Shown one piece after another: positions 50,333 through 59,949 of a stretch of DNA of 64,000 nt. The position numbers were made by a program, and so were the translations under genes. The stretch lies in NCBI GenBank assembly GCA_028288725.1, contig JAQGIC010000062.1:237063-301062 (forward strand), written 5' to 3'. Every line of letters starts with the position of its first letter. The first letter of the stretch is position 1. Under the pieces are notes generated by a model that made no database searches, was not told where the DNA came from, and saw nothing but the letters and a program-made list of their open reading frames with translations. The DNA comes from Rhodospirillales bacterium. Its GTDB lineage: Bacteria > Pseudomonadota > Alphaproteobacteria > ATCC43930 > CGMCC-115725.

Positions 50333-51733
50333 TCAACGCGGACCCAGCATGCTCTCCGGACGCACCCAACGGTCGAACTCCTCATCACTAAGAAAACCCA
50401 ACGACATGGCCGCCTGTTTCAAGGTGGTGCCTTCGGCATGTGCCTTCTTGGCGACCTTCGCGGCCTTGTCGTAACCAATATGCGGATTGAGCGCCGTGAC
50501 GAGCATCAGCGATTCGTAAAGGAGCTTCTCGATCCGATCTTCATTCGCCTCGATGCCGACGACGCAATTGTCGGCGAAGCTCTCGGCCGCATCGGCCAGC
50601 AGCCGGATCGACTGCAGCACGTTAAAAATGATAACGGGCTTGAAGACGTTCAGTTCGAAATGACCCTGACTGCCCGCGATTGTCACCGTGACATGGTTGC
50701 CCATGATCTGGGTCGCAACCATGGTCATCGCCTCGGCCTGGGTCGGGTTGACCTTGCCCGGCATGATCGACGAACCGGGCTCGTTCTCGGGCAGATGGAT
50801 CTCGCCGAAGCCGCAGCGCGGGCCGGAGCCCAGCAGGCGGATGTCGTTCGCGATCTTCATGACCGAGGCGGCGAGCGTGTTCAAGGCACCGGACAGCTCG
50901 ACCAGCGCGTCATGGGCGGCCAGCGCCTCGAACTTGTTTTCGGCCGTTACGAACGGCAGGCCGGTCAACGCGGCGGTCTCATTGGCGAAGGCGACGTCGA
51001 ATCCGACCGCCGCGTTGATGCCGGTGCCGACGGCCGTGCCGCCCTGGGCCAATTGATAGACCCGCGGCAGGGCGGCCTCGACCCGGGCGATGCCGTACTC
51101 GATCTGCTTGGCGTAGCCCGAGAACTCCTGGCCAAGCGTGACCGGCGTCGCGTCCTGCAGATGGGTCCGGCCGATCTTGATGATCGAGGCGAATTCCTTG
51201 GCCTTGGCATCCAGGGCCTGGTGGAGATGCTTCAGCGCCGGAAGCAGGCGATGGGCGACCTGTTCGCCGGCCGCGATATGCATGGCGGTCGGGAAACTGT
51301 CGTTCGAGGATTGGCCGTAGTTGACGTGATCGTTCGGATGGATCGGCTTCTTGGAACCGACCACGCCGCCCAGCATCTCGATCGCGCGGTTCGAGATGAC
51401 CTCGTTCGCGTTCATGTTGGTCTGGGTGCCGGACCCGGTCTGCCAGACGACCAGCGGGAAATGCTCGATCAGGGTGAGGTCGATCACCTCGTCGGCGGCC
51501 TTGGCGATCGCTTCGGCAATGGCCTTGTCGAGCTTGCCCAGCTTGAGGTTGGCCAGCGCCGCGGCTTTCTTCTGAATGCCGAGCGCGCGCACCAGCGGGG
51601 CCGGCATGCGTTCGCCGCCGATCTTGAAATTCTGCAGGGAGCGCTGGGTCTGGGCACCCCAATAGCGATCCGACGCGACGGCCACTTCGCCCATCGTGTC
51701 GGTCTCGATGCGGGTCGCTGTCTCGGACGTCAT
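50333..51733 (-). CDS. fumC: Class II fumarate hydratase FumC
   Basis: Iron-independent fumarase of the TCA cycle, fumarate to malate. 466 residues, homotetramer in the family. [51 protein letters not shown] and the signature [16 protein letters not shown], with the catalytic Ser in its loop. The ATG at 51733 has GAGGA nine bases upstream; ATG at 51742 abuts the same sequence and is less likely. Confidence 0.97.
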   Translation of the reverse strand: MTSETATRIETDTMGEVAVASDRYWGAQTQRSLQNFKIGGERMPAPLVRALGIQKKAAALANLKLGKLDKAIAEAIAKAADEVIDLTLIEHFPLVVWQTGSGTQTNMNANEVISNRAIEMLGGVVGSKKPIHPNDHVNYGQSSNDSFPTAMHIAAGEQVAHRLLPALKHLHQALDAKAKEFASIIKIGRTHLQDATPVTLGQEFSGYAKQIEYGIARVEAALPRVYQLAQGGTAVGTGINAAVGFDVAFANETAALTGLPFVTAENKFEALAAHDALVELSGALNTLAASVMKIANDIRLLGSGPRCGFGEIHLPENEPGSSIMPGKVNPTQAEAMTMVATQIMGNHVTVTIAGSQGHFELNVFKPVIIFNVLQSIRLLADAAESFADNCVVGIEANEDRIEKLLYESLMLVTALNPHIGYDKAAKVAKKAHAEGTTLKQAAMSLGFLSDEEFDRWVRPESMLGPR

Positions 51734-51870
51734 CTTGGTCATTCCTCGTCGAAGATCTATGCCGCCGGCCGGGTGGCCCGTCGCCGGATGGGAACGTTCC
51801 TTCCGAAAAGCTCCTCGGCGCCAAGGTGCCACCGCACCGGGTCGGCAGCAAATACCTGTTACCGCAAGGC

Positions 51871-52374
51871 TCAGTTGCCTAGAGAATTGCGCACGGGCGC
51901 GGCATATGGATTGGACCGGTCGATTACCATGCCCATGAACGCCTTCTTCTGGGATTCATCCAGCGTATTCAGGAACTTGAGCGTGGCGGCCGTCGCCTCC
52001 GCCTGGAACGCCCGGCGGTTGACCGCCATCTGATCCAGCACGTGCTGAATGGCGGGGGCATTCGGCGTCGGCAGGGCCAGATCCGCCCAAGCCTGGGCGA
52101 CCAGCGGCTGGTTCTCCTTGACCAATGCCGCCTGCGCCGTGCGCAGACCGTGTCGCCAGTCCTTGAACGGCTTCGAATTTTCGGGATCGATGCCCAGCTT
52201 CTGCGCGAAAATCTCCAGCCGGCGTTCCGGTCCGCCGGGCGTGGGCTGGGCCGGATGGGCCGCGGTATATTGCGAATAGGCAAAGCCGCCGGCCACGAAC
52301 AGGTTGAGCGCCACCGACAGAACCAGCACGACCTCGGTCAGGCGAGGGACGCGAATTTTGGGCATCGACGGCAT
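51871..52374 (-). CDS. Periplasmic sensor-like protein (CnrX/Spy-like)
   Basis: 167-residue membrane-anchored protein: one N-terminal helix ([22 protein letters not shown]), then an all-helical periplasmic domain rich in Ala, Gln and Arg ([64 protein letters not shown]). This resembles heavy-metal-resistance/CnrX-type or Spy/CpxP-type sensors. No clear metal-binding His/Met cluster was seen, so metal sensing is unproven. Seven bases after the anti-sigma gene. Confidence 0.68.
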   Translation of the reverse strand: MPSMPKIRVPRLTEVVLVLSVALNLFVAGGFAYSQYTAAHPAQPTPGGPERRLEIFAQKLGIDPENSKPFKDWRHGLRTAQAALVKENQPLVAQAWADLALPTPNAPAIQHVLDQMAVNRRAFQAEATAATLKFLNTLDESQKKAFMGMVIDRSNPYAAPVRNSLGN

Positions 52375-52381
52375 CCAACTC

Positions 52382-52873
52382 TCAACCAATGCCGTCGCCC
52401 AACCCGTTCGACTGGTCGAGGATATCGATCGAGGTGCCGACGCCGGTCGACCTATTGAAATTACGCTCGGTCTGCATGCCCAGGCTGAATCCGACGAGCG
52501 AGATGAGGACCAGGCTGGCGGCGACGGCGCCCCAGGCGGCCCAGGCCGTGACGATCCGACGCGGGGCTGCCGCGCGCGGCGCGAACGGCACGACGGTCGT
52601 GCCCGCGACCAGCGCTTGCGCCCGGGCGACGAAAGCGGCCGACGAAATTTCGGGGGTGACCGGGTCGCACGCGAGCAGATCGTCCAGTGCCGCCGGATCG
52701 GCCGCAAGCAGCCGCTCGAGCGGGGCGGCGTCATCCTCGCTCAGCCGGCCCTCCAGGTAGGCGGCCAGGATCATCGGGTCGAGTTCGGCGGTCGGATCTG
52801 CCGAACCGGACTCATGCGACCGCCAACGCTCGTAGAGCGTCCGGTCAGGCTGAAAAGGAGCATCGTCGTTCAT
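52382..52873 (-). CDS. Anti-sigma factor
   Basis: 163-residue bitopic protein. The N-terminal 90 residues (DPMILAAYLEGRLSEDDAAPLERLLAADPAALDDLLA) have the fold pattern of anti-sigma domains but no His-x3-Cys-x2-Cys zinc motif. One membrane helix follows (AAWGAVAASLVLISLVGFSLGM) and a short periplasmic tail. Placed between the sigma-factor gene and the sensor-like gene, it should hold the sigma factor at the membrane. Role inferred from context and architecture. Confidence 0.78.
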   Translation of the reverse strand: MNDDAPFQPDRTLYERWRSHESGSADPTAELDPMILAAYLEGRLSEDDAAPLERLLAADPAALDDLLACDPVTPEISSAAFVARAQALVAGTTVVPFAPRAAAPRRIVTAWAAWGAVAASLVLISLVGFSLGMQTERNFNRSTGVGTSIDILDQSNGLGDGIG

Positions 52874-52931
52874 GGTACGGATCCCACGTTCGAACATGGT
52901 ACGACCGGGGCGCGCGGACCATCCCCGCGCC

Positions 52932-53492
52932 TCACGGTTTTTCCCCGAAATGCGCCCGCAGCTTCAGCATCGCCTTATGATGGGTGCTGCGGACGGTCTG
53001 GGCATCGACCTGGAGGGTGCCGGCGATTTCGGCAACTTCCATGTCGCGTTCATAGATCATGGTCAAGACCAACTGCTGGCGCGGCGAGAGCAGTCCGTCC
53101 GGAATCTTGATCTTCTCGGTAATATTCGGCTCGACCGCGAAGGCGGCCTCTGGCGTGAGCTCGATCGGCTGGGTGGGCGCGCGGCGTCGGCGGATCGTAT
53201 CATGGGCGACGCTGCGCGACACGATGGTCAGCCAGGTCGACAGCCCGGCGCGCGTCGGGTCGTATTGTCGCAACAGCCGGAAGTCATCCTTGCACAAGCG
53301 CACGAACACATCCTGCGCGATGTCCTCGACATCGATCCCATCGGTGCCGACCACACGGCGGACCGCGGCCAGGATTAGGCCGGAAAATCGGGCGACGAAG
53401 GCATACCAGGACGGCTTGTTTCCCGCCAGCAGGCCGGCAAGATCCTCCTGATCCCCCCTCAAGTCAGCTCCGTTCCAAGATATCCAGCCCAA
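52932..53492 (-). CDS. ECF-type RNA polymerase sigma factor
   Basis: 186-residue sigma-70 family protein with only regions 2 and 4. Region 2: WYAFVARFSGLILAAVRRVV, DVEDIAQDVFVRLCKDDFRLLRQYDPTRAGLSTWLTIVSRSVAHDTIRRRR. Region 4: LSPRQQLVLTMIYERDMEVAEIAGTLQVDAQTVRSTHHKAMLKLRA with its helix-turn-helix. First gene of a sigma/anti-sigma/sensor unit. No clear autoregulatory promoter (GGAAC-type -35) was found in the 132-base upstream spacer. Confidence 0.9.
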   Translation of the reverse strand: MGWISWNGADLRGDQEDLAGLLAGNKPSWYAFVARFSGLILAAVRRVVGTDGIDVEDIAQDVFVRLCKDDFRLLRQYDPTRAGLSTWLTIVSRSVAHDTIRRRRAPTQPIELTPEAAFAVEPNITEKIKIPDGLLSPRQQLVLTMIYERDMEVAEIAGTLQVDAQTVRSTHHKAMLKLRAHFGEKP

Positions 53493-53624
53493 AGGATCAT
53501 ACGCCGGTAAGAGGCGCGATATCCCCTCGGCGGTGAGGTCATTTCGGTGGTGGGGCGGTAATTTTCATCGGGGTCGGACGGGATCAAGACGGTGCTGAAG
53601 ACCATCCCGCCCATCCTGTCGCGA

Positions 53625-54134
53625 TCATTTCTTGCGGAAAGCGTCGAGCTTGACGACCTCGCCGGCCTTCTCGGCCGCGGGCGGAGCCGGCTCGCCGGTA
53701 TCGTCCTGCAGCGGCGCCCTCTCCGGCGGAGGCAGGGGCATCGGCGCATCGGCGGCCGCTTCGGCACCGTCCGGCTCGGAGCGGAATTCCAGGCCGAACT
53801 TCACCGAGGGATCGGCGAAGGCGGTGATCGCGGCCATCGGCACGACCAGGCGTTCGGCCTGATTGCGGAAGCTCAAGGTGACCGAGAACTGGTGGTCGTC
53901 GACCTCCAGGCCCCAGAATTGATGTTCCAGCACGATGGTCATCTCATGCGGATATTGCGCGGACAGATAGTCCGGAATCTCGACGCCGGGATAGGCCGTG
54001 CGGAACGTGACATAGAAGTGGTGGGCGCCGGGCAGCCCATGCTCCGCGGTCAAGGTGAGGGCGTCTCGCACCACGCTGCGAAGCGCATTCTCGACCATCT
54101 TGTCGTAACGGAGGGTGGGTCTCGCCATATGCAC
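53625..54134 (-). CDS. sspB: ClpXP adaptor SspB
   Basis: Adaptor that delivers ssrA-tagged proteins to ClpXP. 169 residues. The N-terminal substrate domain (LRYDKMVENALRSVVRDALTLTAEHGLPGAHHFYVTFRT and YPHEMTIVLEHQFWGLEV) matches the alphaproteobacterial SspB type. After a Pro/Ala-rich flexible linker comes GEVVKLDAFRKK, the short ClpX-binding tail. ATG at 54134 or at 54128. It stands 46 bases after the end of ssrA on the same strand, so the tag and its adaptor are neighbours. Confidence 0.93.
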   Translation of the reverse strand: MHMARPTLRYDKMVENALRSVVRDALTLTAEHGLPGAHHFYVTFRTAYPGVEIPDYLSAQYPHEMTIVLEHQFWGLEVDDHQFSVTLSFRNQAERLVVPMAAITAFADPSVKFGLEFRSEPDGAEAAADAPMPLPPPERAPLQDDTGEPAPPAAEKAGEVVKLDAFRKK

Positions 54135-54180
54135 CGATTCTGAAGCTCGCCAGGGTCCGGCACCCGGCGTTAAATGAAGT

Positions 54181-54488
54181 GGGGGGTTTCTGTTGCCCGG
54201 TACCCCCCGGACCGCGAGTTACCCGATAGCTTTCATCCCGTTAGGGATTAGGCTGCGAGAGCCTCATGCGCAACGTTATCGTTCGCATTTAGAGATTGAC
54301 CCGATAACGGCGGTATCATGCCGGGCAAAAGTCGCGTCTTTACCACGCACGTCGAAGCTGGATCGCCCCCTTGGTTCGTCCCTTGGGAAATGAGCCCAAG
54401 AGCCGGTTTGGTGGAGGCGCCGGGCACTGCCCCCGGGTCCGTGACGCTTATTCTACGCGCCGTTTATCGCCATAGTCGGTCGCCCGAC
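54181..54488 (-). ncRNA. ssrA: Permuted two-piece tmRNA
   Basis: Ribosome-rescue RNA. On the minus strand the acceptor piece comes first, ending CCCGG-CGCCTCC-ACCA at 54409 (T-arm-like stem CCGGG/CCCGG just before). A removed loop of about 38 bases follows. The coding piece begins GGGGGCGATCCAGC at 54370, and its GGGGGCG pairs with CGCCTCC to give the acceptor stem. The tag ORF is 54286-54248: ANDNVAHEALAA then TAA. This reversed order is the alphaproteobacterial circularly permuted form. Outer ends are approximate; a GGGGGG/CCCCCC hairpin lies at the 3' end. Confidence 0.93.
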
Positions 54489-54494
54489 CCTTCG

Positions 54495-54523
54495 AATATA
54501 GGCGGCAGCCGACCCGGGCGCAA
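54495..54523 (-). promoter_or_regulatory. Candidate ssrA promoter
   Basis: TTGCGC (54523-54518), 17 bases, TATATT (54500-54495). Predicted start about 54488, which leaves an 80-base acceptor piece before the CCA at 54409. Confidence 0.6.
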
Positions 54524-54600
54524 CCAGGGGATTCCAGCGCAGCCGGCGGTGAGCGCACGTTCCAGGAAATCCAGCCGGTCGTGGCGCCAGAATGGCTCGC

Positions 54601-54633
54601 CCCGATAGACACCCGATAGACACCCGATGGACA
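54601..54633. repeat. Three tandem 11-bp units
   Basis: CCCGATAGACA twice and CCCGATGGACA once, head to tail. Two extra units add 22 bases and shift the reading frame of the DsbA-like relic on the minus strand. Confidence 0.9.
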
Positions 54634-54740
54634 TAAGCCGGCGCGCCGAACACCCGGGCGGCTCAGCGCATTAGACGGCGCTGGCGCGACCACACAGGAT
54701 CGGCATAATCGCGTCATCGCAAAAGTTTAAGGAGATCTCG

Positions 54741-55715
54741 ATGACGGTTCGGGCAGCGATCGTCGGCCTGGGCCGCTGGGGCCAGCGGCTGGTGAATTCG
54801 ATCGAGGGCAGCGACAGGATCCGGATCGTGGCGGGCGTCACCCGGCGGGTCGAGCGCGCGCAGGCCTTCGCCTCGGCCAAGGGCTTTCCGCTCGGCGCGA
54901 ACTATGCCGCCGTGCTGGCGGATCCCGCGATCGACGCGGTCGTCCTGGCGACGCCCCACAGCCTGCATGCCGATCAGGTCGTGGCCGCCGCGGCCGCCGG
55001 CAAGCAGATCTTCTGCGACAAGCCTTTCACCCTCGACAAAGCGTCGGCCGAGCGGGCGGTCGCGGCCGCCAAAGCCGCCGGGGTTACGCTGTCGGTCGGG
55101 TTCAACCGCCGTTTCCTGCCGGGCTTTCAAGAGCTGCACCGATTGTTGGAGGGCGGCGACCTCGGCACGTTGCTGCATGCCGAGGCGCATTTCTCGGTGA
55201 ATGCGGTCGGGCGCTACGACGATGATTCCTGGCGGCTCGACCGATCGGAGGCGCCGGGCGGCGGCCTGACCGGGCTCGGCATCCACCTGATCGACGCGAT
55301 GATCGATCTGATGGGGCCGATCGCGAGCGTGTTCGCCCAATCGACCAGCCGGGTGATCCGGGAGATCGACGACACCACGTCAGTCTTGTTCAGGTTCGAA
55401 AGCGGCGCCACTGCCACGCTCGCCACCCTGCTGGCGACGCCGATGCATTTCCGCTTCCATCTGTTCGGCTCGGCCGCCCATGCGGAGCTGCGCGGCCCCG
55501 ACCGGCTGGAGCTGACCCGGCTGGCGGACACGGCGCCCCGCGTGATCGATTACCCGGCGATCGATATCGAGCGGGCGGAACTCGAAGCCTTCGCCGACGC
55601 GGTCGAAGGGCGTGCGACCTTCCCGGTCAGCGCCGACCAGGCGATCCACGGCGCCGCCGTGTTCGAAGCGATCCTCCGCTCGGCGGCGAGCGGCCAACCG
55701 GTCATCGTTGCTTGA
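54741..55715 (+). CDS. Gfo/Idh/MocA family oxidoreductase
   Basis: 324-residue NAD(P)-dependent oxidoreductase of sugar or cyclitol type. Rossmann start RAAIVGLGRWGQRLV, then DAVVLATPHSLHADQV and the catalytic-region CDKPFTL (Glu-Lys-Pro usual; here Asp-Lys-Pro). The C-terminal half has GGGLTGLGIHLIDAMIDLMGP, with the His expected near the substrate. AAGGAGATCTCG gives a strong ribosome site. Overlaps the PP2C-like gene by 4 bases. Substrate unknown. Confidence 0.9.
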   Translation: MTVRAAIVGLGRWGQRLVNSIEGSDRIRIVAGVTRRVERAQAFASAKGFPLGANYAAVLADPAIDAVVLATPHSLHADQVVAAAAAGKQIFCDKPFTLDKASAERAVAAAKAAGVTLSVGFNRRFLPGFQELHRLLEGGDLGTLLHAEAHFSVNAVGRYDDDSWRLDRSEAPGGGLTGLGIHLIDAMIDLMGPIASVFAQSTSRVIREIDDTTSVLFRFESGATATLATLLATPMHFRFHLFGSAAHAELRGPDRLELTRLADTAPRVIDYPAIDIERAELEAFADAVEGRATFPVSADQAIHGAAVFEAILRSAASGQPVIVA

Positions 55716-56557
55716 TCATTGTCGATCGGGCGAGCCGCGCCGGCGGCCGGACCAACGAAGACATGGCCGGCGGCGCCGGATTCGGCGCGGTCCGGACCGC
55801 CTGGGTGCTCGACGGTGCCACCGGCATCGGCGGCCGGAACTACGTATCCGAGGGCCCGAGCGATGCCGCCTGGCTCGCCCGGGCGCTGTCCGACGGCTTG
55901 AGCACGCTCGATCCGGGCGAGCGGTCGCCGCGTGATCATTTCGCCGAAGTGATCGGCCGGGTCGCCGACCGCTATCGCCGGCTGGTGCCGGACCATGTTG
56001 CGCTGCCGCCCTATGCGCTGCCGTCGGCGGCCGGGATCTGGCTGCGCGCGGCCGGCGATCGGCTGGACCTGGCCCATCAGGGCGATTGCGTCGCGGTCGT
56101 CGAACAGGGGGCCGCGATCCGGGTGTTCGGCACCGTCGATCAGACCGGGCTCGACGATATCCACAATCTCGTCACGGCGCGCCAGGCCGCGGGCCCGGTT
56201 CCCGGAAAGCTGCTCGATGTCCTGGGCGACGCGTTGCGCGACCGCCGGTCGCGGCTCAATCAGCCGGGCGGCTATTGGATGCTCGGCATCGAGCCGCGCG
56301 CCGCAGCGGCGATGGCGGTCGAACGGCTCGCGCCCTTGGCCGGAACGCGGGTGCTGCTGTGTTCCGACGGCTATTGGCGCCTGGTCGACCATTTCCGTCG
56401 CTATGACGCGCACGGCCTGCTCAAGGCCAGCTTCGAGCGGGGCCCCGATGCGCTGCTGGACGAGCTGCGCGCGCTCGAGGCGGCCGATCCGGATTGCCTG
56501 GCCTTTCCGCGCATCAAGCCGATGGATGACGCGACGGCGCTGATCCTGCGCTTCTGA
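55712..56557 (+). CDS. PP2C-like protein phosphatase
   Basis: 281-residue protein with spaced metal-binding motifs of the PPM family: RTNEDM, VLDGATGIGG (Asp-Gly-x-x-Gly), HQGDC (Gly-Asp), CSDGYWRLVD (Ser-Asp-Gly) and MDDATALIL (Asp-Asp near the end). The sequence between is divergent, so substrates are uncertain. The start is a TTG that overlaps the preceding stop as TTGA, so translation should be coupled to the oxidoreductase. No membrane or sensor domain. Confidence 0.82.
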   Translation: MIIVDRASRAGGRTNEDMAGGAGFGAVRTAWVLDGATGIGGRNYVSEGPSDAAWLARALSDGLSTLDPGERSPRDHFAEVIGRVADRYRRLVPDHVALPPYALPSAAGIWLRAAGDRLDLAHQGDCVAVVEQGAAIRVFGTVDQTGLDDIHNLVTARQAAGPVPGKLLDVLGDALRDRRSRLNQPGGYWMLGIEPRAAAAMAVERLAPLAGTRVLLCSDGYWRLVDHFRRYDAHGLLKASFERGPDALLDELRALEAADPDCLAFPRIKPMDDATALILRF

Positions 56558-56656
56558 ACTGCGTCGGGCGCGGGCGGCCTTGCGCGGCTCCGGGGTTGGC
56601 GACGGGCCGGGGCGGTCCTAGAGTAGGTTTCCCGACGCGACGCTCCGGATCAGCCC

Positions 56657-58720
56657 ATGCCGCTCGATATCGCCCACTCGGTCTGCCCGCATGATTGCCC
56701 GTCGACCTGCACGCTCGAGGTCGAGCGGCTCGACGCGCGGACGATCGGCCGGGTCCATGGCGGGCGCAAGGACGGCTACACCGCCGGCGTGGTTTGCGCC
56801 AAGGTCGCGCGCTACGCCGAACGCCAGCATCATCCGGAACGCCTCGGCCAGCCGTTGCGCCGGATCGGACCCAAGGGCGTGGGCCTGGCTTCGTTCGAGC
56901 CGATCGGCTGGGACGAGGCGCTCGACGTCGTCGCCAAAGAATTTCGCGCGGCGGCCCTGCGCCATGGCCCGGAAACGGTCTGGCCGTATTTCTATGCGGG
57001 CACCATGGGCCATGTGCAGCGCGACGGCATCGAGCGCCTGCGCCACGTGATGAAATATTCCCGGCAGTTCGGCTCGATCTGCGTGGCGCTGTCGGACGCG
57101 GGCTGGAATGCCGGCGTCGGCGTCAAGCGCGGCGTCGATAGCCGCGAGATCGCCAAAAGCGATCTGGTCGTGGTCTGGGGCGGCAATCCGGTCTCGACCC
57201 AGGTCAATCTGATGGCGCATATCCAGCGCGCCCGCAAGCAGCGCGGCGCCAAGCTGGTCGTGGTCGATACCTATCGCACGCCGACCGCCGAGGTCGCCGA
57301 CCTGGCGGTAATCCTGAAGCCCGGCACCGACGCGGCGCTCGCCTGCGCCATGATGCATGTGGCGTTCAAGGAGGACTTCGCCGACCGGGCCTATATGGCC
57401 CGATACACCGACGTGCCCGACGAGCTCGAAGCCCATGTCCGCGACAAGACGCCCGCCTGGGCCGCCGAAATCACCGGCATCCCGGAGGAGACCATCTGGG
57501 AATTCGCCCGGCTGTACGGTGCCACGAAACGCGCGTTCATCCGGGTCGGCTATGGCTTCTCGCGCAGCCGCAACGGGGCGGCGCAGATCCATGCGGTCAC
57601 CTGCCTGCCCGCGGTGACGGGGGCGTGGCAGCATGAGGGCGGCGGCGCGCTCTATGCCGGCGGCGCGCTGTATAATCTGAAAAAGACCGTGATCATGGGG
57701 CTGGACGCGGTCGATCCCACCGTGCGCGAACTCGACATGTCGCGCATCGGCGGCGTGCTGACCGGCGATGCCGATGCGCTCGGCGGCGGGCCGCCGGTCA
57801 CTGCCATGCTGATCCAGAACACCAACCCGATGGTGGTCGCCCCCGACCTGATGAAGGTGCATCGGGGCTTCGCCCGGGACGATCTGTTCGTCTGCGTGCA
57901 TGAGCAGTTCATGACTGAGACCGCGGCCATGGCCGACATCGTGCTGCCGGCCACGACCTTCCTCGAGCATGACGATATCTATACGGCGTCCGGCCATACC
58001 GTGCTGCAGATCGCGCAGAAGGTGGTCGAGCCGTTTGCCGAGGCGCGCGAGAATCATTTCGTCGTGACCGAACTGGCGCGGCGCCTGGGGGCGGAACATC
58101 CGGGCTTCGCCATGACGCCGTGGCAATTGATCGAGCGCACGCTCGCCGATACCGGCCTGCCGCCGGCCGGGCATTTCCTCGACGGCCGTGGTCATGATTG
58201 CGCCTTGGCCTTCGAGACGATGCATTTCCTCGACGGCTTCGGCCACCAGGACGGCAAGTTCCATTTCAAGGCGGATTGGAGCGGGCTCGGTCCCGACGGC
58301 GCGCGTCTGTCGCCGCTGCCCGACCAGAACTGGGTGATCGACCGCGAGACGGCGGCCAAGCCGTTCCGGCTGGTGACGGCGCCGGCGCGCAGCTTCCTCA
58401 ATTCCACCTTCGGCGAGACGCCCGGCAGCCGCCAGCGCGAGGGCAGTCCCCGCGTGCTGATCCATGCCGACGATCTGGCCGCCCTCGCGGTCGAGGACGG
58501 TGCCCGCCTGCGCCTCGGCAACGAGCAGGGCTCGGTCGTGGTCCCGGCCAAGGCGTTCGATGGCATCCGGCGCGGCGTGGTCGTGGTCGAAGGCATCTGG
58601 CCCAACCACGCGTTCGAGGAAGGCATCGGCATCAATGCGCTGACCAGCGCCGAGCCGGGCCTGCCCGCCGGCGGGGCGGTGTTCCATGACACCGCGATCT
58701 GGATCCGGCCGGCCGCGTAA
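56657..58720 (+). CDS. Molybdopterin oxidoreductase, formate dehydrogenase/DMSO reductase superfamily
   Basis: 687-residue single-subunit Mo/W-bis-MGD enzyme. [4Fe-4S] motif near the N-terminus: CPHDCPSTC with Cys10, 14 and 18, and a fourth Cys in GVVCAKV at about 48. The fold continues with VVVWGGNPVSTQVNLMAH and VDTYRTPTAEVADLAVILKPGTDAAL, and a C-terminal molybdopterin-binding domain (RVLIHADDLAALAVEDGARLRLGNEQGSV). No Tat signal, so cytoplasmic. No small electron-transfer or membrane subunits are adjacent. It stands alone; substrate unknown. Confidence 0.9.
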   Translation: MPLDIAHSVCPHDCPSTCTLEVERLDARTIGRVHGGRKDGYTAGVVCAKVARYAERQHHPERLGQPLRRIGPKGVGLASFEPIGWDEALDVVAKEFRAAALRHGPETVWPYFYAGTMGHVQRDGIERLRHVMKYSRQFGSICVALSDAGWNAGVGVKRGVDSREIAKSDLVVVWGGNPVSTQVNLMAHIQRARKQRGAKLVVVDTYRTPTAEVADLAVILKPGTDAALACAMMHVAFKEDFADRAYMARYTDVPDELEAHVRDKTPAWAAEITGIPEETIWEFARLYGATKRAFIRVGYGFSRSRNGAAQIHAVTCLPAVTGAWQHEGGGALYAGGALYNLKKTVIMGLDAVDPTVRELDMSRIGGVLTGDADALGGGPPVTAMLIQNTNPMVVAPDLMKVHRGFARDDLFVCVHEQFMTETAAMADIVLPATTFLEHDDIYTASGHTVLQIAQKVVEPFAEARENHFVVTELARRLGAEHPGFAMTPWQLIERTLADTGLPPAGHFLDGRGHDCALAFETMHFLDGFGHQDGKFHFKADWSGLGPDGARLSPLPDQNWVIDRETAAKPFRLVTAPARSFLNSTFGETPGSRQREGSPRVLIHADDLAALAVEDGARLRLGNEQGSVVVPAKAFDGIRRGVVVVEGIWPNHAFEEGIGINALTSAEPGLPAGGAVFHDTAIWIRPAA

Positions 58721-59041
58721 TTCCTCAATTCGTCATTCCCGCGCAGGCGGGAATCCAGCGAGAGCCGCGTCTGCGGCGATAAAACTCTTTTCCGCGCTAC
58801 CGCGCGTAAGGACTGGCTTCCCGCCTCTGCGGAAATGACGGGGAAACTTTGAGATAGAGTCATTTTAGGGTTCCACCTGTCGGTGGTTGCCGCCCATGGA
58901 TCGGTGTGGCAGAGAATGCCGGCGAGGGTGGGAACAGGACGGCCCCACCAACCGTTGTAGGGATGCGGGAATGGTGCGCCGCAGCAAATGCGCGCGCCTT
59001 CGCGATCACCAAGCCGAGCGTCGGTCGTCGAGGGGAATTTC
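58721..59041. other. 321-base spacer before galU
   Basis: The first part, 58731-58840, is an inverted repeat element; the rest holds GAGGGG before galU. A weak CCACC-TGTC-GGTGG hairpin lies near 58875. No open frame in it has protein-like composition, and I could not assign a galU promoter with confidence. Confidence 0.5.
58731..58840. repeat. Inverted-repeat element, BIME/REP-like
   Basis: Two 28-base arms (58731-58758 and 58813-58840), beginning CGTCATTCCCGCGCAGGCGG and ending CTGCGGAAATGACG, are inverted copies with about 24 of 28 positions matching. ATTCCCGC-type repeats are common between genes. It starts 10 bases after the molybdopterin enzyme stop. The same core recurs at 61357-61386. 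Confidence 0.7.
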
Positions 59042-59911
<870 letters not shown>

Positions 59912-59949
59912 GCCCATCCTCCGCCCGATCTGAAGAGAGTACTCCTGTG

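Larger units (their letters stand above)
54464..54663 (-). pseudogene. 3' relic of a DsbA-family (2-hydroxychromene-2-carboxylate isomerase-like) gene
   Basis: Minus-strand fragments read RVFGAPAYV in one frame and YRGEPFWRHDRLDFLERALTAG in another. Together they resemble the C-terminus of DsbA-fold isomerases (GVFGVPTFV...GEPFWGxDRL). The break falls in three tandem 11-base units (54601-54633). If only one unit were present the frame would be continuous (APAYVYRGEPFW). Nothing of the N-terminal 150 residues remains; a stop lies just upstream. Its 3' end overlaps the ssrA promoter and transcript start. Confidence 0.6.

Noticed and set aside
54193..54608. Plus-strand frames across ssrA
   Set aside because: They are antisense to a clear tmRNA with tag, acceptor stem and promoter.
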